Part shown: positions 23,788 to 33,245 of the stretch, piece by piece | Layout of the letters: every line of letters begins with the position of its first letter | How positions within the stretch are numbered: the stretch's first letter is position 1 | From: Hyphomicrobiales bacterium | GTDB lineage: Bacteria; Pseudomonadota; Alphaproteobacteria; Rhizobiales; Rhizobiaceae | Length of the DNA stretch: 64,000 nucleotides | Direction of reading: 5' to 3' | NCBI GenBank assembly: GCA_900471525.1 | Contig: UCEZ01000027.1 | Coordinates: forward strand, 1-64,000 | The notes under the pieces: generated by a model | Database searches by the model: none | What the model saw: only the letters and a program-made list of their open reading frames with translations | What the model was told of the DNA's origin: nothing | Made by a program: the position numbers and the translations under genes

Positions 23788-24752
23788 ACCAGAAGTACCT
23801 TCCACTGATTGCCACTATCGCCATTTTCGTCGTCTCCTACGCGGCGTGCGCGGCGCAATATCCGAACATCCTCTCAACTAGAGTTGTGGGTAACCTTCTG
23901 ACCGACAATGCCTTTCTCGGCATCGCCGCTGTCGGAATGACCTTCGTCATCCTGTCGGGCGGTATCGACCTTTCGATCGGTTCGGTCATTGCCTTCACCG
24001 GGATATTCCTTGCGGTCATGCTCGAGAATACCGGCATCCACCCGCTCGCGGCCTTCGTGCTTGTGCTTGTCATCACGACGTTGTTCGGCGCCATCATGGG
24101 GGCCATCATCCACTATCTCGAAATGCCTGCCTTCATTGTTACTCTTGCCGGCATGTTTCTGGCGCGCGGCATGGCCTTCGTTCTGTCGATCGATTCCATC
24201 CCGATCAAGCATCCGTTCTACGCGGCGATGAAGAGTTTTTACTACAAACTGCCGGGTGGCGGTCGCATCACCCTCATCGGCGGATTGATGCTGCTGGTCT
24301 TCGCAATTGGCATTTTGATCGCGCAGCGAACCCGCTTCGGCACCAATGTTTACGCGCTCGGCGGAGGACCGCAAACCTCGGCTTTAATGGGGGTTCCCGT
24401 CGGTCGCACGACGATTATGATCTACGGACTTTCGGGCTTTCTCGCCGGGCTTTCGGGAATCGTTTATTCCCTATACACATCAGCAGGTTATTCGCTCGCC
24501 ACTGTCGGTGTCGAGTTGGATGCGATTGCCGCTGTGGTGATCGGTGGAACGCTTCTGACAGGAGGCGCCGGGTTTGTCGGAGGAACACTCGTCGGGGTTT
24601 TGATCCAGGGACTGATCCAGACCTACATCACCTTTGACGGTTCGCTGTCGAGTTGGTGGACGAAAATTCTGATCGGTGCTTTGCTGTTTGCATTCATTCT
24701 GATGCAAAAAGCCATCCTGTTTTTGTCGCGCCAGAACAGAAAGTATTCCTGA
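23784..24752 (+). CDS. yjfF: sugar ABC transporter permease (YjfF-like)
   Basis: The 322-residue permease has the YjfF pattern: LTDNAFLGIAAVGMTFVILSGGIDLSIGSVIAFTGIFLAVMLENTGIHPL near the N-terminus and VGVELDAIAAVVIGGTLLTGGAGFVGGTLVGVLIQGLIQTYITFDG towards the end. About nine membrane helices are visible. The start overlaps the ytfT stop (ATGA). The GntR gene begins 14 bases after its stop, so the five genes form one operon. Confidence 0.92.
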   Translation: MNQKYLPLIATIAIFVVSYAACAAQYPNILSTRVVGNLLTDNAFLGIAAVGMTFVILSGGIDLSIGSVIAFTGIFLAVMLENTGIHPLAAFVLVLVITTLFGAIMGAIIHYLEMPAFIVTLAGMFLARGMAFVLSIDSIPIKHPFYAAMKSFYYKLPGGGRITLIGGLMLLVFAIGILIAQRTRFGTNVYALGGGPQTSALMGVPVGRTTIMIYGLSGFLAGLSGIVYSLYTSAGYSLATVGVELDAIAAVVIGGTLLTGGAGFVGGTLVGVLIQGLIQTYITFDGSLSSWWTKILIGALLFAFILMQKAILFLSRQNRKYS

Positions 24753-24766
24753 GGAGGGGAGTTGCT

Positions 24767-25531
24767 TTGCGTAAGGGTCTGCTCGAAACCGTCATTACAG
24801 GTGCGAACACGCGCACAAGCCATGCTCAGGTGGTCGATGTGCTGGGCAAGGCCATTGTTGCCGGAGAGTTTCCCGTGGGCTCCATCCTGCCGGGAGATCC
24901 GGAACTTGCCATGCGGTTCAAGGTATCCCGCACCGTGTTGCGCGAGGCAATGAAGACGCTTGCGGCAAAGGGATTGATCGTGCCGCGCGCTCGTATCGGC
25001 ACGCGGGTAACGCCGAAAAACCAATGGAACCTGTTCGATAGCGATGTGCTGACCTGGCATTTCCATGGCGGCGTCGATGAGGATTTTCTCTACCATCTGA
25101 GCGAGATCCGGCTTGCGTTCGAACCGCATGCGGCGGCGCTTGCAGCCGTCAATGCGACGGAAGCGGAGATCAGCGGCATGATGCGGCTGGCCGTCGCCAT
25201 GGGCGATCCCGAGCATACCGCCGAAACGCTGGCCATGGCCGACCTGCGGTTTCATATCGCCGTAGTCGAGGCGTCGGGAAACCCGTTCATGCGTACCGTC
25301 GGCAGTCTGATCGAGGCGGCCCTCGTCGGTATCTTCAAGCTCAGCTCGCCTGCATCCGGCCGTGATCGCATCGATGACGTTGCCCGCACGCATATCCGCA
25401 TCGTCGAGCAGATCAGCCGACGCGACGAAGCCGGCGCCAGGGCGGCGATGGAGAATGTCATCCGTGTCGGGCGGGAGCGGGTTCGCGCGGCTCTGGTCGA
25501 ACTCGCCGAAACGAAAACACCTGGCCGGTAA
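24767..25531 (+). CDS. GntR-family regulator, FadR subfamily (FCD domain)
   Basis: The 254-residue product has an N-terminal winged helix (about residues 20-80: VVDVLGKAIVAGEFPVGSILPGDPELAMRFKVSRTVLREAMKTLAAKGLIVPRARIGTRV) and an all-helical C-terminal FCD ligand-binding domain (LRFHIAVVEASGNPFM and HIRIVEQISRRDEAGARAAMENVI). The start is a TTG at 24767, seven bases after a strong GAGGAGGGG; upstream codons in this frame lie inside yjfF. As the last gene of the operon it probably represses it in the absence of the imported sugar or a derivative, with the palindrome at 20011-20029 as a likely site. This link is inference from position. Confidence 0.9.
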   Translation: MRKGLLETVITGANTRTSHAQVVDVLGKAIVAGEFPVGSILPGDPELAMRFKVSRTVLREAMKTLAAKGLIVPRARIGTRVTPKNQWNLFDSDVLTWHFHGGVDEDFLYHLSEIRLAFEPHAAALAAVNATEAEISGMMRLAVAMGDPEHTAETLAMADLRFHIAVVEASGNPFMRTVGSLIEAALVGIFKLSSPASGRDRIDDVARTHIRIVEQISRRDEAGARAAMENVIRVGRERVRAALVELAETKTPGR

Positions 25532-25724
25532 ACAACGCCGACGACTGTCGTGCTGCCGCAGTCGGCAAGGCGTGCGGTATTGATAATACACGTCTTCCGC
25601 CAAAAGAACCGCAATTCTGCCGTTGCCGCCTTGCTGCCATTGCGTCTTCCGCCTATTTGATAGAACTGCAAATGACGCGCGTCGCCTCCGATGCGCGTAT
25701 CTCTATCAACGGTGTCCGAGGGTT

Positions 25725-27002
25725 ATGTCCGAACTGCTTGTTATTTTCGTGCTCTTATTGATCAATGCGTTTTTCGCGCTTTCGGAAATGGCAATTGTAT
25801 CGGCAAGCCGGCCCCTGCTGCGGCAGATGGCAAAACAGGGCAATAGCCGCGCCGAGCTGGCGCTGGGGCTCGCCGAGGATCCCGGTAAATTCCTCTCCAC
25901 CGTCCAGGTTGGCATCACGCTCGTCGGCACGCTGGCCGGTGCGTATGGTGGCGCCACAATCGCCGACAAGCTCGCGCCGACGCTCGATACCGTGAGTTGG
26001 ATAGCCCCCTATGGCAGCACGGTCGCCGTGGCGGTTGTCGTCACTTTCATCACCTATCTTTCGGTGGTGATCGGTGAGCTTATCCCCAAGCAATTGGCTT
26101 TGAAGAACTCAGAGGGCGTGGCGATGTTCGTCGCCGGTCCAATGTCATTCCTGTCGCGCCTGGCTGCTCCCATCGTTTATCTGTTCGAGATGTCGGCATC
26201 GCTTTTCATGCGGATTTTCGGCGTCTCCAGCGACAGTGACCATGTGACCGAAGAGGAAGTGCAGGCAATCATGGCCGAGGGCGTCGAAAGCGGCGCGATC
26301 GAAAAGTCGGAGCATGAGATGCTGCGCCGGATCATCCGGCTCGGGGACCGCAACGTCAAATCGATCATGACGCATCGCACGGAAGTCAGTTTCATCGACG
26401 TCAACGACACGCTTGAAACCATCCGCGCCAAGGTCGAGCAATCGGCACATTCCCGTTACCCGGTGATGGACGCGACCGGCGAGGTGCTGGGGGCGGTCCA
26501 GGTCAAGGAAATATTGAATGCACCGGGCAGGTCCGGATTCCAGGTCCGCAATTTCGTCAAGGATATCCATACGCTGCCGGAAACGGCGTCCTGCCTGAAG
26601 GCGCTCGAGGCTTTCAAGTCATCGCACATCAACATGGCGATGATCGTCGACGAATATGGCAGCATCGAAGGCATCATCACCATTGCCGATATCCTCGAAG
26701 CGATCGTCGGTGTCCTGCCGTCCAACTATGACGATATCGAGCACGCGTTGATTCGCCAGCGCGAGGACGGATCTTATCTGGTCGATGGGCGCACGCCGAT
26801 CGATGAAATCCATCTGACGATCGGCATTGACGAAATCGATTCCGACGGCAATTACGAAACCATCTCCGGCTTCCTGGTGCAGCAGCTACGCAAGAACCCG
26901 GAGGAGGGCGACGTGACGGAAGCCTATGGATACCGTTTTGAGGTCATCGACATGGACGGCCGCCGCATCGACAAGATCCTCGTCTCGCGCGCCGCGCACT
27001 AA
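25725..27002 (+). CDS. hemolysin-family CNNM/CBS membrane protein (CorC/HlyC type)
   Basis: The 425-residue product has three parts: an N-terminal CNNM (DUF21) domain with about four membrane helices (LLINAFFALSEMAIVSASRPLL), a CBS domain pair in the middle (about residues 205-330; GDRNVKSIMTHRTEVSFIDVND and VDEYGSIEGIITIADILEAIVG), and a C-terminal CorC/HlyC domain (DGRTPIDEIHLTIGIDEI, ISGFLVQQLRKNPEEGD). Members take part in magnesium or cobalt transport, although the family name comes from a hemolysin. I chose the ATG at 25725, just after GAGGG and directly before the first helix. It converges with the moeA operon at a shared terminator. Confidence 0.9.
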   Translation: MSELLVIFVLLLINAFFALSEMAIVSASRPLLRQMAKQGNSRAELALGLAEDPGKFLSTVQVGITLVGTLAGAYGGATIADKLAPTLDTVSWIAPYGSTVAVAVVVTFITYLSVVIGELIPKQLALKNSEGVAMFVAGPMSFLSRLAAPIVYLFEMSASLFMRIFGVSSDSDHVTEEEVQAIMAEGVESGAIEKSEHEMLRRIIRLGDRNVKSIMTHRTEVSFIDVNDTLETIRAKVEQSAHSRYPVMDATGEVLGAVQVKEILNAPGRSGFQVRNFVKDIHTLPETASCLKALEAFKSSHINMAMIVDEYGSIEGIITIADILEAIVGVLPSNYDDIEHALIRQREDGSYLVDGRTPIDEIHLTIGIDEIDSDGNYETISGFLVQQLRKNPEEGDVTEAYGYRFEVIDMDGRRIDKILVSRAAH

Positions 27003-27027
27003 ATCCGCGGCTTCATCCGAAAAACAA

Positions 27028-27052
27028 AAAGGCCGGGACAAACCCGACCTTT
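27028..27052 (-). terminator. terminator shared by convergent transcripts
   Basis: Ten-base arms at 27028-27037 and 27043-27052 enclose a five-base loop. Read on the minus strand the one imperfect pair is a G-T wobble and the stem is followed by two T-runs. Read on the plus strand it has a C-A mismatch and fewer T. It should chiefly stop the moeA operon transcript. Confidence 0.65.
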
Positions 27053-27175
27053 CCTCAATTCGCCTGATGCTGGATCTGCTAGTACATCCGTAGTCAGATC
27101 AACTGAACGAATTATTCAGTTGCTTTGCTTAATAAATGGTTACCGTGTCGAGCATATGACGGAGAACCGGCGGGT

Positions 27176-27322
27176 TTAATTCTCCTGGATCGAAACACCA
27201 TCCCCGCTGATCTTCAGTTCGACGCCATCGGGCTTGGTTTCCTTGTCGAAGACATAGATGGCCAGAACCACGACGAGGATAACGAGACCTCCGATAATCC
27301 TGTAAAGTGCGTTCCTGCTCAC
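27176..27322 (-). CDS. 48-residue single-pass membrane protein downstream of moeA
   Basis: A GTG at 27320-27322 opens a frame that ends with TAA at 27176-27178. The peptide starts MSRNALYRIIGG, continues with one membrane helix (LVILVVVLAIYVF) and ends in a polar tail (DKETKPDGVELKISGDGVSIQEN). A strong GGGAGG lies eight bases before the GTG, and the product has the shape of a real small protein. It follows moeA by 72 bases on the same strand and precedes the terminator, so it is probably the last gene of the operon. The function is unknown. Confidence 0.7.
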   Translation of the reverse strand: MSRNALYRIIGGLVILVVVLAIYVFDKETKPDGVELKISGDGVSIQEN

Positions 27323-27394
27323 GTTGATTTCCTCCCTTCGCATGCCTGCGATAAATAGGCGCGAGCAGCCGTTCGGGAAGGATGGAAGTGGAGA

Positions 27395-28618
27395 TTAGGG
27401 AGCCGGTTGCCGCAGAATCATGACGTCGCACATTGCGCCCGCATCAGCGGCAGGGGCATAGGGTGGCCGGACGATCAGGCAATCCGACTGCGCAAAGACC
27501 TGCATCATTGAGGAGTCCTGACGCGTAAACGTCTCTGCGCGCAGCATTCCGTCGCTGTCTCGCATCAGCCGCGCGCGAACATAGTCCTGACGTTTGTCGT
27601 TGGCCGGAAGGGCAGTTGCAGTCCTTGCCTTTGCGCGGCGGTCGCGCCGATGAAGAGAGCCGAGATGACGCAGCAGAGGCTCCAGAAAGAGCAAGGCGCA
27701 GACGAGGCTCGAAACCGGGTTTCCCGGCAGACCGAGCACGGTCATGCCGTCAAGCGTGCCGACCATCAGCGGTTTTCCGGGCCGCATGGCAATCTGCCAG
27801 AAGTCGAGTTTCATACCGTTCTCGACGAGGGTCGATTGAACAAGGTCGTGGTCGCCGACCGAGGCGCCGCCAAGCGTCACTAGGACGTCGGCACCCGCAG
27901 CCTGTGCTTCGGATACCGCTGCGGCAATCGCAGCTTTGTCGTCGCGTACGATCCCGAGGTCGATGACTTCGGCGCCGTTGTCGTGCGCGATCGCCCCGAC
28001 GCCGTAGGTGTTCGAGGCAATGATCTGGTCCGGACCGGGAACGCTACCAGGCGGCAGAAGTTCGTCACCGGTTGCGAGTATTGCCACCCTGGGGCGGCCG
28101 AAAACAGGTAGCTTTGGGTAATTCATTCCTGCCGCGACAGTCAGCCGTCCGGCATCAACCAGATCGCCCGCCCGCAACACCACGTCACCGGCGGTAAAGT
28201 CCTGCCCCTTGGTGCGGATATGCCTGCCTCTTTCCAAGGCGAAGGTGGTGCGGATGCGCCTGCCGGCCAGCACTTCCGCATCTTCCTGGATCAGCACGGT
28301 ATCGGCGCCGGAGGGAACCGGTGCGCCGGTGAAGATACGCACGACCTCACCGGGGCCAACAAGGCCGGAAAAACCACGTCCTGCTGCCGATTCGCCGATA
28401 ACGACAAGCTCCGTCCCGATTTCCGCAAAATCCTCGTGGCGCCCGGCATAACCATCCATGGCCGAGTTGTCGAAGGCGGGATGCGTCACCCGCGCTTTGA
28501 TATCCTCCGCCAGAACGCGGCCCATCGCCTCGTGCAGTCCGATCGTTTCAATGCGTGTTACGGGTGACGCGCCGCCGAGCAACCGGCCGAGTGCATCCGA
28601 AACCGGGAGCAGGGCCAT
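27395..28618 (-). CDS. moeA: molybdopterin molybdotransferase MoeA
   Basis: The 407-residue cytoplasmic enzyme inserts molybdate into adenylylated molybdopterin in the last step of cofactor synthesis. Visible signatures are AFDNSAMDGYAGR near residue 50, RIFTGAPVPSGADTVLIQEDAEV, the MoaB/Mog-like domain motif VLVTLGGASVGDHDLVQSTL, and MRPGKPLMVGTLDGMTVLGLPGNPVSSLV. Its ATG shares one base with the moaC stop. Confidence 0.95.
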   Translation of the reverse strand: MALLPVSDALGRLLGGASPVTRIETIGLHEAMGRVLAEDIKARVTHPAFDNSAMDGYAGRHEDFAEIGTELVVIGESAAGRGFSGLVGPGEVVRIFTGAPVPSGADTVLIQEDAEVLAGRRIRTTFALERGRHIRTKGQDFTAGDVVLRAGDLVDAGRLTVAAGMNYPKLPVFGRPRVAILATGDELLPPGSVPGPDQIIASNTYGVGAIAHDNGAEVIDLGIVRDDKAAIAAAVSEAQAAGADVLVTLGGASVGDHDLVQSTLVENGMKLDFWQIAMRPGKPLMVGTLDGMTVLGLPGNPVSSLVCALLFLEPLLRHLGSLHRRDRRAKARTATALPANDKRQDYVRARLMRDSDGMLRAETFTRQDSSMMQVFAQSDCLIVRPPYAPAADAGAMCDVMILRQPAP

Positions 28619-29112
28619 CAGCTCTTCCTTTCGCCACGGACATAATCGCCGGAACGGCCACCCGATTTTTGAACGAGCCGGATGCCGCCGATCTCCATCT
28701 CACGGTCGGCGGCCTTGGCCATGTCATAGATCGTCAGGCAGGCAATGCTTGCGGCGGTCAACGCTTCCATCTCGACGCCGGTGCGGCCGGTGAGCTTGGC
28801 CATGGTCTCGACCCGAAGACCGGGAAGGTGTTCATCCGCGGTGATATCGACCGAGACCTTGGAGAGCATCAGTGGATGGCACAGCGGAATGAGGCTGGCC
28901 GTCTGTTTGGCCGCCATGATACCGGCGAGGCGTGCCGTGGCGATCACGTCGCCCTTCTTGGCGTTGCCCTTGAGGATGAGGTCGAGCGTTTCCGGCCGCA
29001 TCCGGACGTAGCCTTCGGCGACGGCAATGCGCACGGTCTCTGTCTTGTCTCCGACATCGACCATATGGGCTTCGCCATCGGCGCCGATATGGGTGAGGGA
29101 GGGACCGGACAT
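28618..29112 (-). CDS. moaC: cyclic pyranopterin monophosphate synthase MoaC
   Basis: The 164-residue enzyme turns the MoaA product of GTP into cyclic pyranopterin monophosphate, the first stable molybdenum-cofactor intermediate. The active-site motifs are visible: [41 protein letters not shown] and the terminal [12 protein letters not shown]. The length is normal. It shares single bases with both trpC (upstream) and moeA (downstream), which implies coupled translation. moaA and moaB are not in the window. Confidence 0.96.
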   Translation of the reverse strand: MSGPSLTHIGADGEAHMVDVGDKTETVRIAVAEGYVRMRPETLDLILKGNAKKGDVIATARLAGIMAAKQTASLIPLCHPLMLSKVSVDITADEHLPGLRVETMAKLTGRTGVEMEALTAASIACLTIYDMAKAADREMEIGGIRLVQKSGGRSGDYVRGERKS

Positions 29113-29927
29113 TATTCTGCGGCCAGGATGCCGGCGGAGCCGGTGAGAAGGGCGCGCGTTGCGGCGGTGACATCGTCCTTGCGCATCAGGCTCTCGCCGA
29201 CGAGGAAGGTGGAGATGCCGGTCTTTGCCAGCCGGACACAGTCCTCGTGGCTGAAGATACCACTTTCGCCAACGAGCAGCCGGTCGGCGGGCACTAGCGG
29301 CGCCAGCTTCTCAGACAGGGCGATATCGACCTCGAAGGTCTTCAGATTGCGGTTGTTGATACCGAGAAGCGGGGAACTCAGTTTCAGCGCGCGTTCCAGC
29401 TCTTCTTCGTCATGCACTTCGACAAGCACGTCCATGCCGAGCGAGGAGGCTTCGTCCTCAAGCTTCTGCGCATTGCTGTCGCTGAGCGACGCCATGATCA
29501 AAAGGATGCAATCGGCGCCCCAGGCGCGGGCTTCATGGACCTGGTAGGTGTCGAACATGAAGTCCTTGCGCAGGGCCGGAAGCGAGCAGGCATCTCGCGC
29601 CGCCGTCAGGAACTCCGGTGCGCCCTGGAAGCTCGGACGGTCGGTCAATACCGACAGGCAGGCAGCGCCACCAGCCTCATAGGCTTTTGCCAGAAGTGGC
29701 GGATTGAAATCCGGGCGGATCAACCCCTTGGAAGGGCTGGCCTTCTTGATCTCGGCGATGAGGCCGAAACGACCTTCCGCCTGCTTGGTCTTCAGGGCAT
29801 TCAAAAATCCACGCGGTGCTTCCTGGCCGGCACTCATCGCCTTCAGGTCTGCAAGGCTGACACTCGCCTTTGCCGCCGCGATTTCGTCCCGCTTGTAGAT
29901 CTCGATCTTCTGCAGAATATCGGCCAT
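29112..29927 (-). CDS. trpC: indole-3-glycerol phosphate synthase TrpC
   Basis: The 271-residue TIM-barrel enzyme converts carboxyphenylamino-deoxyribulose phosphate into indole-3-glycerol phosphate in tryptophan synthesis. Motifs include [78 protein letters not shown] and [16 protein letters not shown]. It is the single-function form, not fused to TrpF. It lies 11 bases behind trpD. Confidence 0.96.
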   Translation of the reverse strand: MADILQKIEIYKRDEIAAAKASVSLADLKAMSAGQEAPRGFLNALKTKQAEGRFGLIAEIKKASPSKGLIRPDFNPPLLAKAYEAGGAACLSVLTDRPSFQGAPEFLTAARDACSLPALRKDFMFDTYQVHEARAWGADCILLIMASLSDSNAQKLEDEASSLGMDVLVEVHDEEELERALKLSSPLLGINNRNLKTFEVDIALSEKLAPLVPADRLLVGESGIFSHEDCVRLAKTGISTFLVGESLMRKDDVTAATRALLTGSAGILAAE

Positions 29928-29938
29928 CGATCGTCTCC

Positions 29939-30952
29939 TTATGCCGCGTTCGAAACGCGGATCAGCCGCTCGAGTGTGGCATTTGCCGCACCGCTTGCAA
30001 GCGACTGGCGAGCAAGTTCCATGCCTTCGCCGAGATTGGCGGCGCGTCCGGCAATCACCAGCGATGCGGCGGCGTTGGCAAGCGAGATGTCGCGGTAGGG
30101 TGTCGCATCGCCTTCGAGAACGCCCTTGAGCGCGACGGCATTATGGGCACCGTCGCCGCCCTTGAGGTCGGCAAGCAGAACCGTTTCCAGCCCAAAATCG
30201 CCGGGCGTCAGTTCAAATGTCCGGATGGCGCCATTCTCCAGCGCCGCTACCTGCGTCACGCCCGTCGTGGTGATCTCGTCCAGCCCTTCGCCATGAACGA
30301 CCCAGACGTTTTTCGAGCCGAGATCGCGCAGCACTTCGGCGACCGGTACGACCCATTGCGGCGCAAAGACGCCAACGAGTTGCCGTGTCACGCCGGCCGG
30401 GTTCGATAAGGGCCCAAGCAGATTGAAGATCGTCCGCGTCCCAAGTTCCACTCGTGTCGGGCCGACATGGCGCATGGCCGAATGATGCTGTTGCGCGAAC
30501 ATGAAACCGAGACCGGCTTGCGAAATGCAGCGCGAAATTGCATCGGGTCCGATGTCGAGCTTCACGCCGAGGCAGGAGAGCGCGTCGGCCGTTCCCGATT
30601 TGGAACTCAGTGCACGATTGCCATGTTTTGCGACCGGCACGCCGGCGCCGGCAACGATCAGCGCTGCCAGCGTCGAGATATTATAGGTTCCCGCGCCGTC
30701 GCCTCCCGTGCCGACGATATCGATGGCGTCGGCCGGTGCCTCGACCGTCAGCATGCGCGCCCGCATGGCGCCGACAGCGCCGACGATTTCATCCACCGTC
30801 TCGCCGCGGACGCGCAGCGCCATCAGGAAGCCGCCGATCTGCGATGGGGTCGCTTCGCCGGACATGATGATTTCGAAGGCGGCGCGCGCATCCTCGCGGT
30901 TGAGCGCTTCGCCCGCTGCGGCCTTGGCGACAAAAGGCTTCAAGTCCGGCAT
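29939..30952 (-). CDS. trpD: anthranilate phosphoribosyltransferase TrpD
   Basis: The 337-residue enzyme joins anthranilate to phosphoribosyl pyrophosphate. It shows the PRPP-binding [20 protein letters not shown], then [26 protein letters not shown] and [37 protein letters not shown]. It is not fused to a TrpG glutaminase domain. It follows the peptidyl-prolyl isomerase gene by 15 bases, so ppiD, trpD and trpC share a transcript. Confidence 0.96.
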   Translation of the reverse strand: MPDLKPFVAKAAAGEALNREDARAAFEIIMSGEATPSQIGGFLMALRVRGETVDEIVGAVGAMRARMLTVEAPADAIDIVGTGGDGAGTYNISTLAALIVAGAGVPVAKHGNRALSSKSGTADALSCLGVKLDIGPDAISRCISQAGLGFMFAQQHHSAMRHVGPTRVELGTRTIFNLLGPLSNPAGVTRQLVGVFAPQWVVPVAEVLRDLGSKNVWVVHGEGLDEITTTGVTQVAALENGAIRTFELTPGDFGLETVLLADLKGGDGAHNAVALKGVLEGDATPYRDISLANAAASLVIAGRAANLGEGMELARQSLASGAANATLERLIRVSNAA

Positions 30953-30967
30953 GCTTTTCCCTTTGCG

Positions 30968-32863
30968 TTACCGTTGCTGCGACAGGGCGAGCTCGGCGAG
31001 CTGCTGATTGATCGCAACACCGTAGCCCTTCTGCAGCTCGCTGACCATCTGGTCGAGAATGTCGTCGCCGCTGGCCTGGGCGATGGCATTGATCTGCCGG
31101 TCGTCATTGTCGAGCGCGTCGCCGGGGTTGTTGTCGTCGACTTCGGTAACCTTCAGAAGGATCTGGCCTTCGCCACCGATGCCGGCGGCATTGGCGACCA
31201 GGCCGTTCGCGCCGCTGAAGGCTGCCGTAACCGCCGCAGGGCTCAAAGCCGCATCTTCCGCGGAGCGGCGAAGTCCCGTTTTGGTTTCGACGGCAATGCC
31301 GAGTTCGGCTGCAATCGCTGCCAGCGTCTCGCCCTTCTCAACCCGTGCCTTCAGCTCGGCGGCCTTTGCAGCCAGCGCGTTGCGCTGCTGTTCCGCCGTC
31401 CAGTCGGCGACGACCTTCTCGCGGGCTTCATCCAGAGTGCGGTCACGCGACGGCATGACTTCATCGACATCGAACCAGACATAGCCGTCACGGCCAAGGT
31501 TGACGGGCAGGGTTTCTGCGCCGACTTCGGCTTTGAAGGCCTCTTCGAGTAGCGTCTTTTCTTCCGGGATGCCGACAATTTTCTCGCCGTTCGTATCGTT
31601 GCCGCGCGCGTCAACGGCGTTGAGGACAACAAGCTTGAGGTTCGTCTGGTCGGCTGACTCTTTCATGGATGAACCGGAGACGCGGGCGTCCTCGAACTTG
31701 TCATGAATGGCCATGATCTCGTTGCCGGCATTCGTCAGGGCAAGCTCCTTGCGCAGCTCGTCCTTGATGTCGTCGTAGGCGCGAACGGTTTCCGGCTTGA
31801 TGTTGGTGACACGCAGGATGACGGCACCGAAAGCGCCGTCGATCACCGGCGTCGTCTGCCCATCCGCGACAACCGTGAAGGCTGCATCGCCAAGCTTGGC
31901 GTCGGGCATGCGGTCGCGGGTGAAGTCGCCGAGCAGGACGTCGCTGGCAGTCTTGCCGGCGGCTGCCACCAGATCGTCAAAGCTCGTGCCTGCGGAAAGC
32001 TTGACTGCCGCAGCGTCAGCTTCCGCACGGGACGGGAAGGAAAGCTGCTCGACGGTGCGCGTTTCCGGCGTGCGGAAGCTATCCTTGCGCTTGTCATAGT
32101 CGGCACGCACTTCGTCTTCGGTGACCGACGCCGGATCGGCAATATCGGCCGGCTCCAGCTTCACATAGCTGATCTTGCGGAATTCCGGCGCGCGATAATC
32201 GGTCTTGTGGCTGTCGAACCAGGGCTTCAGTACCTCGTCCGAGGGCGCCTTGACCGGGTCGATATTGGCATTCGAAAGCAGCAGATATTCGATCGTGCGT
32301 GCCTGGTTGCGATACTGGCGCAGCGCATCGCCCAGCACCTTCGGCGGTGTGTAGCCATCCGACAGCGCTTCAACGATTTGCGAGCGTACGGCGACCTGGC
32401 TGCGGTTGTTGATGTAATCCTGTTCGCGCAGACCCGCATTGCGCAGGACGCTCGAGAAGGTCGTGCGATCGAACTGGCCGTTGACCCCCTTGAATGCCGG
32501 ATCCTCGCTGATGAGCGTTGCAAGCCGATCCTGCGACAGTCCGAGATTCATGTCTTCAGACAGCTGATCGAGCGTTGCGCCCGCAACAAGCTGCGAATAA
32601 ACCTGCGCCTCCACGCCAAAGGCCTTGGCCTGTTCGCGGCTCAGCCGGGTCCCGAACTGCCGGGAAAGCTGCGCCACCTGGCGCTCATAGGCGAGGCGGA
32701 AATCGCTCGGAGACACCTTCACGTCGCCGACCGTCACAACGGCGTCGGCCGATCCCGGCACAAGCGACGTGGACACACCCCAGACACCGAAGGAAAGAAC
32801 AAGAAGGGCCATCAGCCCTTTGACGACCCAAGTCTGGGCGCCTCTTCTCAGGAATTCAAGCAT
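30968..32863 (-). CDS. ppiD: membrane-anchored peptidyl-prolyl isomerase (PpiD/SurA type)
   Basis: The 631-residue protein has a short cytoplasmic N-terminus, one membrane helix (WVVKGLMALLVLSFGVWGVS, about residues 12-31) and a long periplasmic part. A SurA-N-like chaperone domain fills about residues 38-200, followed by a parvulin-type isomerase region and a long C-terminal helical segment. The parvulin signature is weak, as is usual for PpiD, so chaperone activity may matter more than catalysis. It helps newly exported proteins fold near the Sec channel. It is the first gene of the ppiD-trpD-trpC-moaC-moeA operon. Confidence 0.88.
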   Translation of the reverse strand: MLEFLRRGAQTWVVKGLMALLVLSFGVWGVSTSLVPGSADAVVTVGDVKVSPSDFRLAYERQVAQLSRQFGTRLSREQAKAFGVEAQVYSQLVAGATLDQLSEDMNLGLSQDRLATLISEDPAFKGVNGQFDRTTFSSVLRNAGLREQDYINNRSQVAVRSQIVEALSDGYTPPKVLGDALRQYRNQARTIEYLLLSNANIDPVKAPSDEVLKPWFDSHKTDYRAPEFRKISYVKLEPADIADPASVTEDEVRADYDKRKDSFRTPETRTVEQLSFPSRAEADAAAVKLSAGTSFDDLVAAAGKTASDVLLGDFTRDRMPDAKLGDAAFTVVADGQTTPVIDGAFGAVILRVTNIKPETVRAYDDIKDELRKELALTNAGNEIMAIHDKFEDARVSGSSMKESADQTNLKLVVLNAVDARGNDTNGEKIVGIPEEKTLLEEAFKAEVGAETLPVNLGRDGYVWFDVDEVMPSRDRTLDEAREKVVADWTAEQQRNALAAKAAELKARVEKGETLAAIAAELGIAVETKTGLRRSAEDAALSPAAVTAAFSGANGLVANAAGIGGEGQILLKVTEVDDNNPGDALDNDDRQINAIAQASGDDILDQMVSELQKGYGVAINQQLAELALSQQR

Positions 32864-33245
32864 GGGACTGCATACCTCGTCGCAATTACATGGCCGCCGG
32901 ACGGCAACCGGTTTCGTTCCTTAGAGCAATCCGATGTGGAATTGAAGGGTTTCGACACGCAAAAAATCAAGGAAACCGGCTGCGACGCCACTGAATACGA
33001 AAGGTGTTGGAAACATCCGTTGCCGCCATCGCCTCAAACGCTTCGAAGTCGATATGGCGTCTATCTGTGGCTTGGCGTTTCAAGGCCGAAGCATGTCGGA
33101 ATCGTTAGCCGGCAATCGAAAAATATCTGTCACAATTGACCGCCGAGCGCGTGATCTCGCCCCTGAAACTGCTAATGTTAATCTGCCAGAACATGCCGAC
33201 TCGCTTTTTGCGCAGCAATCTTGGCGGGAAAGCCGGAGTGCCGAC
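32864..33245. other. divergent intergenic region, no gene seen
   Basis: These 382 bases separate the divergent ppiD and Na/Pi cotransporter genes and must hold both promoters. I see no good sigma-70 hexamer pair, no strong dyad and no credible small gene. The frame running upstream from the cotransporter across this region lacks family similarity. Confidence 0.4.

Noticed and set aside
27129-27431. 100-residue minus-strand frame overlapping the 48-residue peptide
   Set aside because: It lacks a ribosome binding site and is out of frame with the well-supported small gene it overlaps.
31703-33139. 478-residue frame antisense to ppiD
   Set aside because: It mirrors a clear gene in GC-rich DNA, where antisense frames stay open by codon bias.
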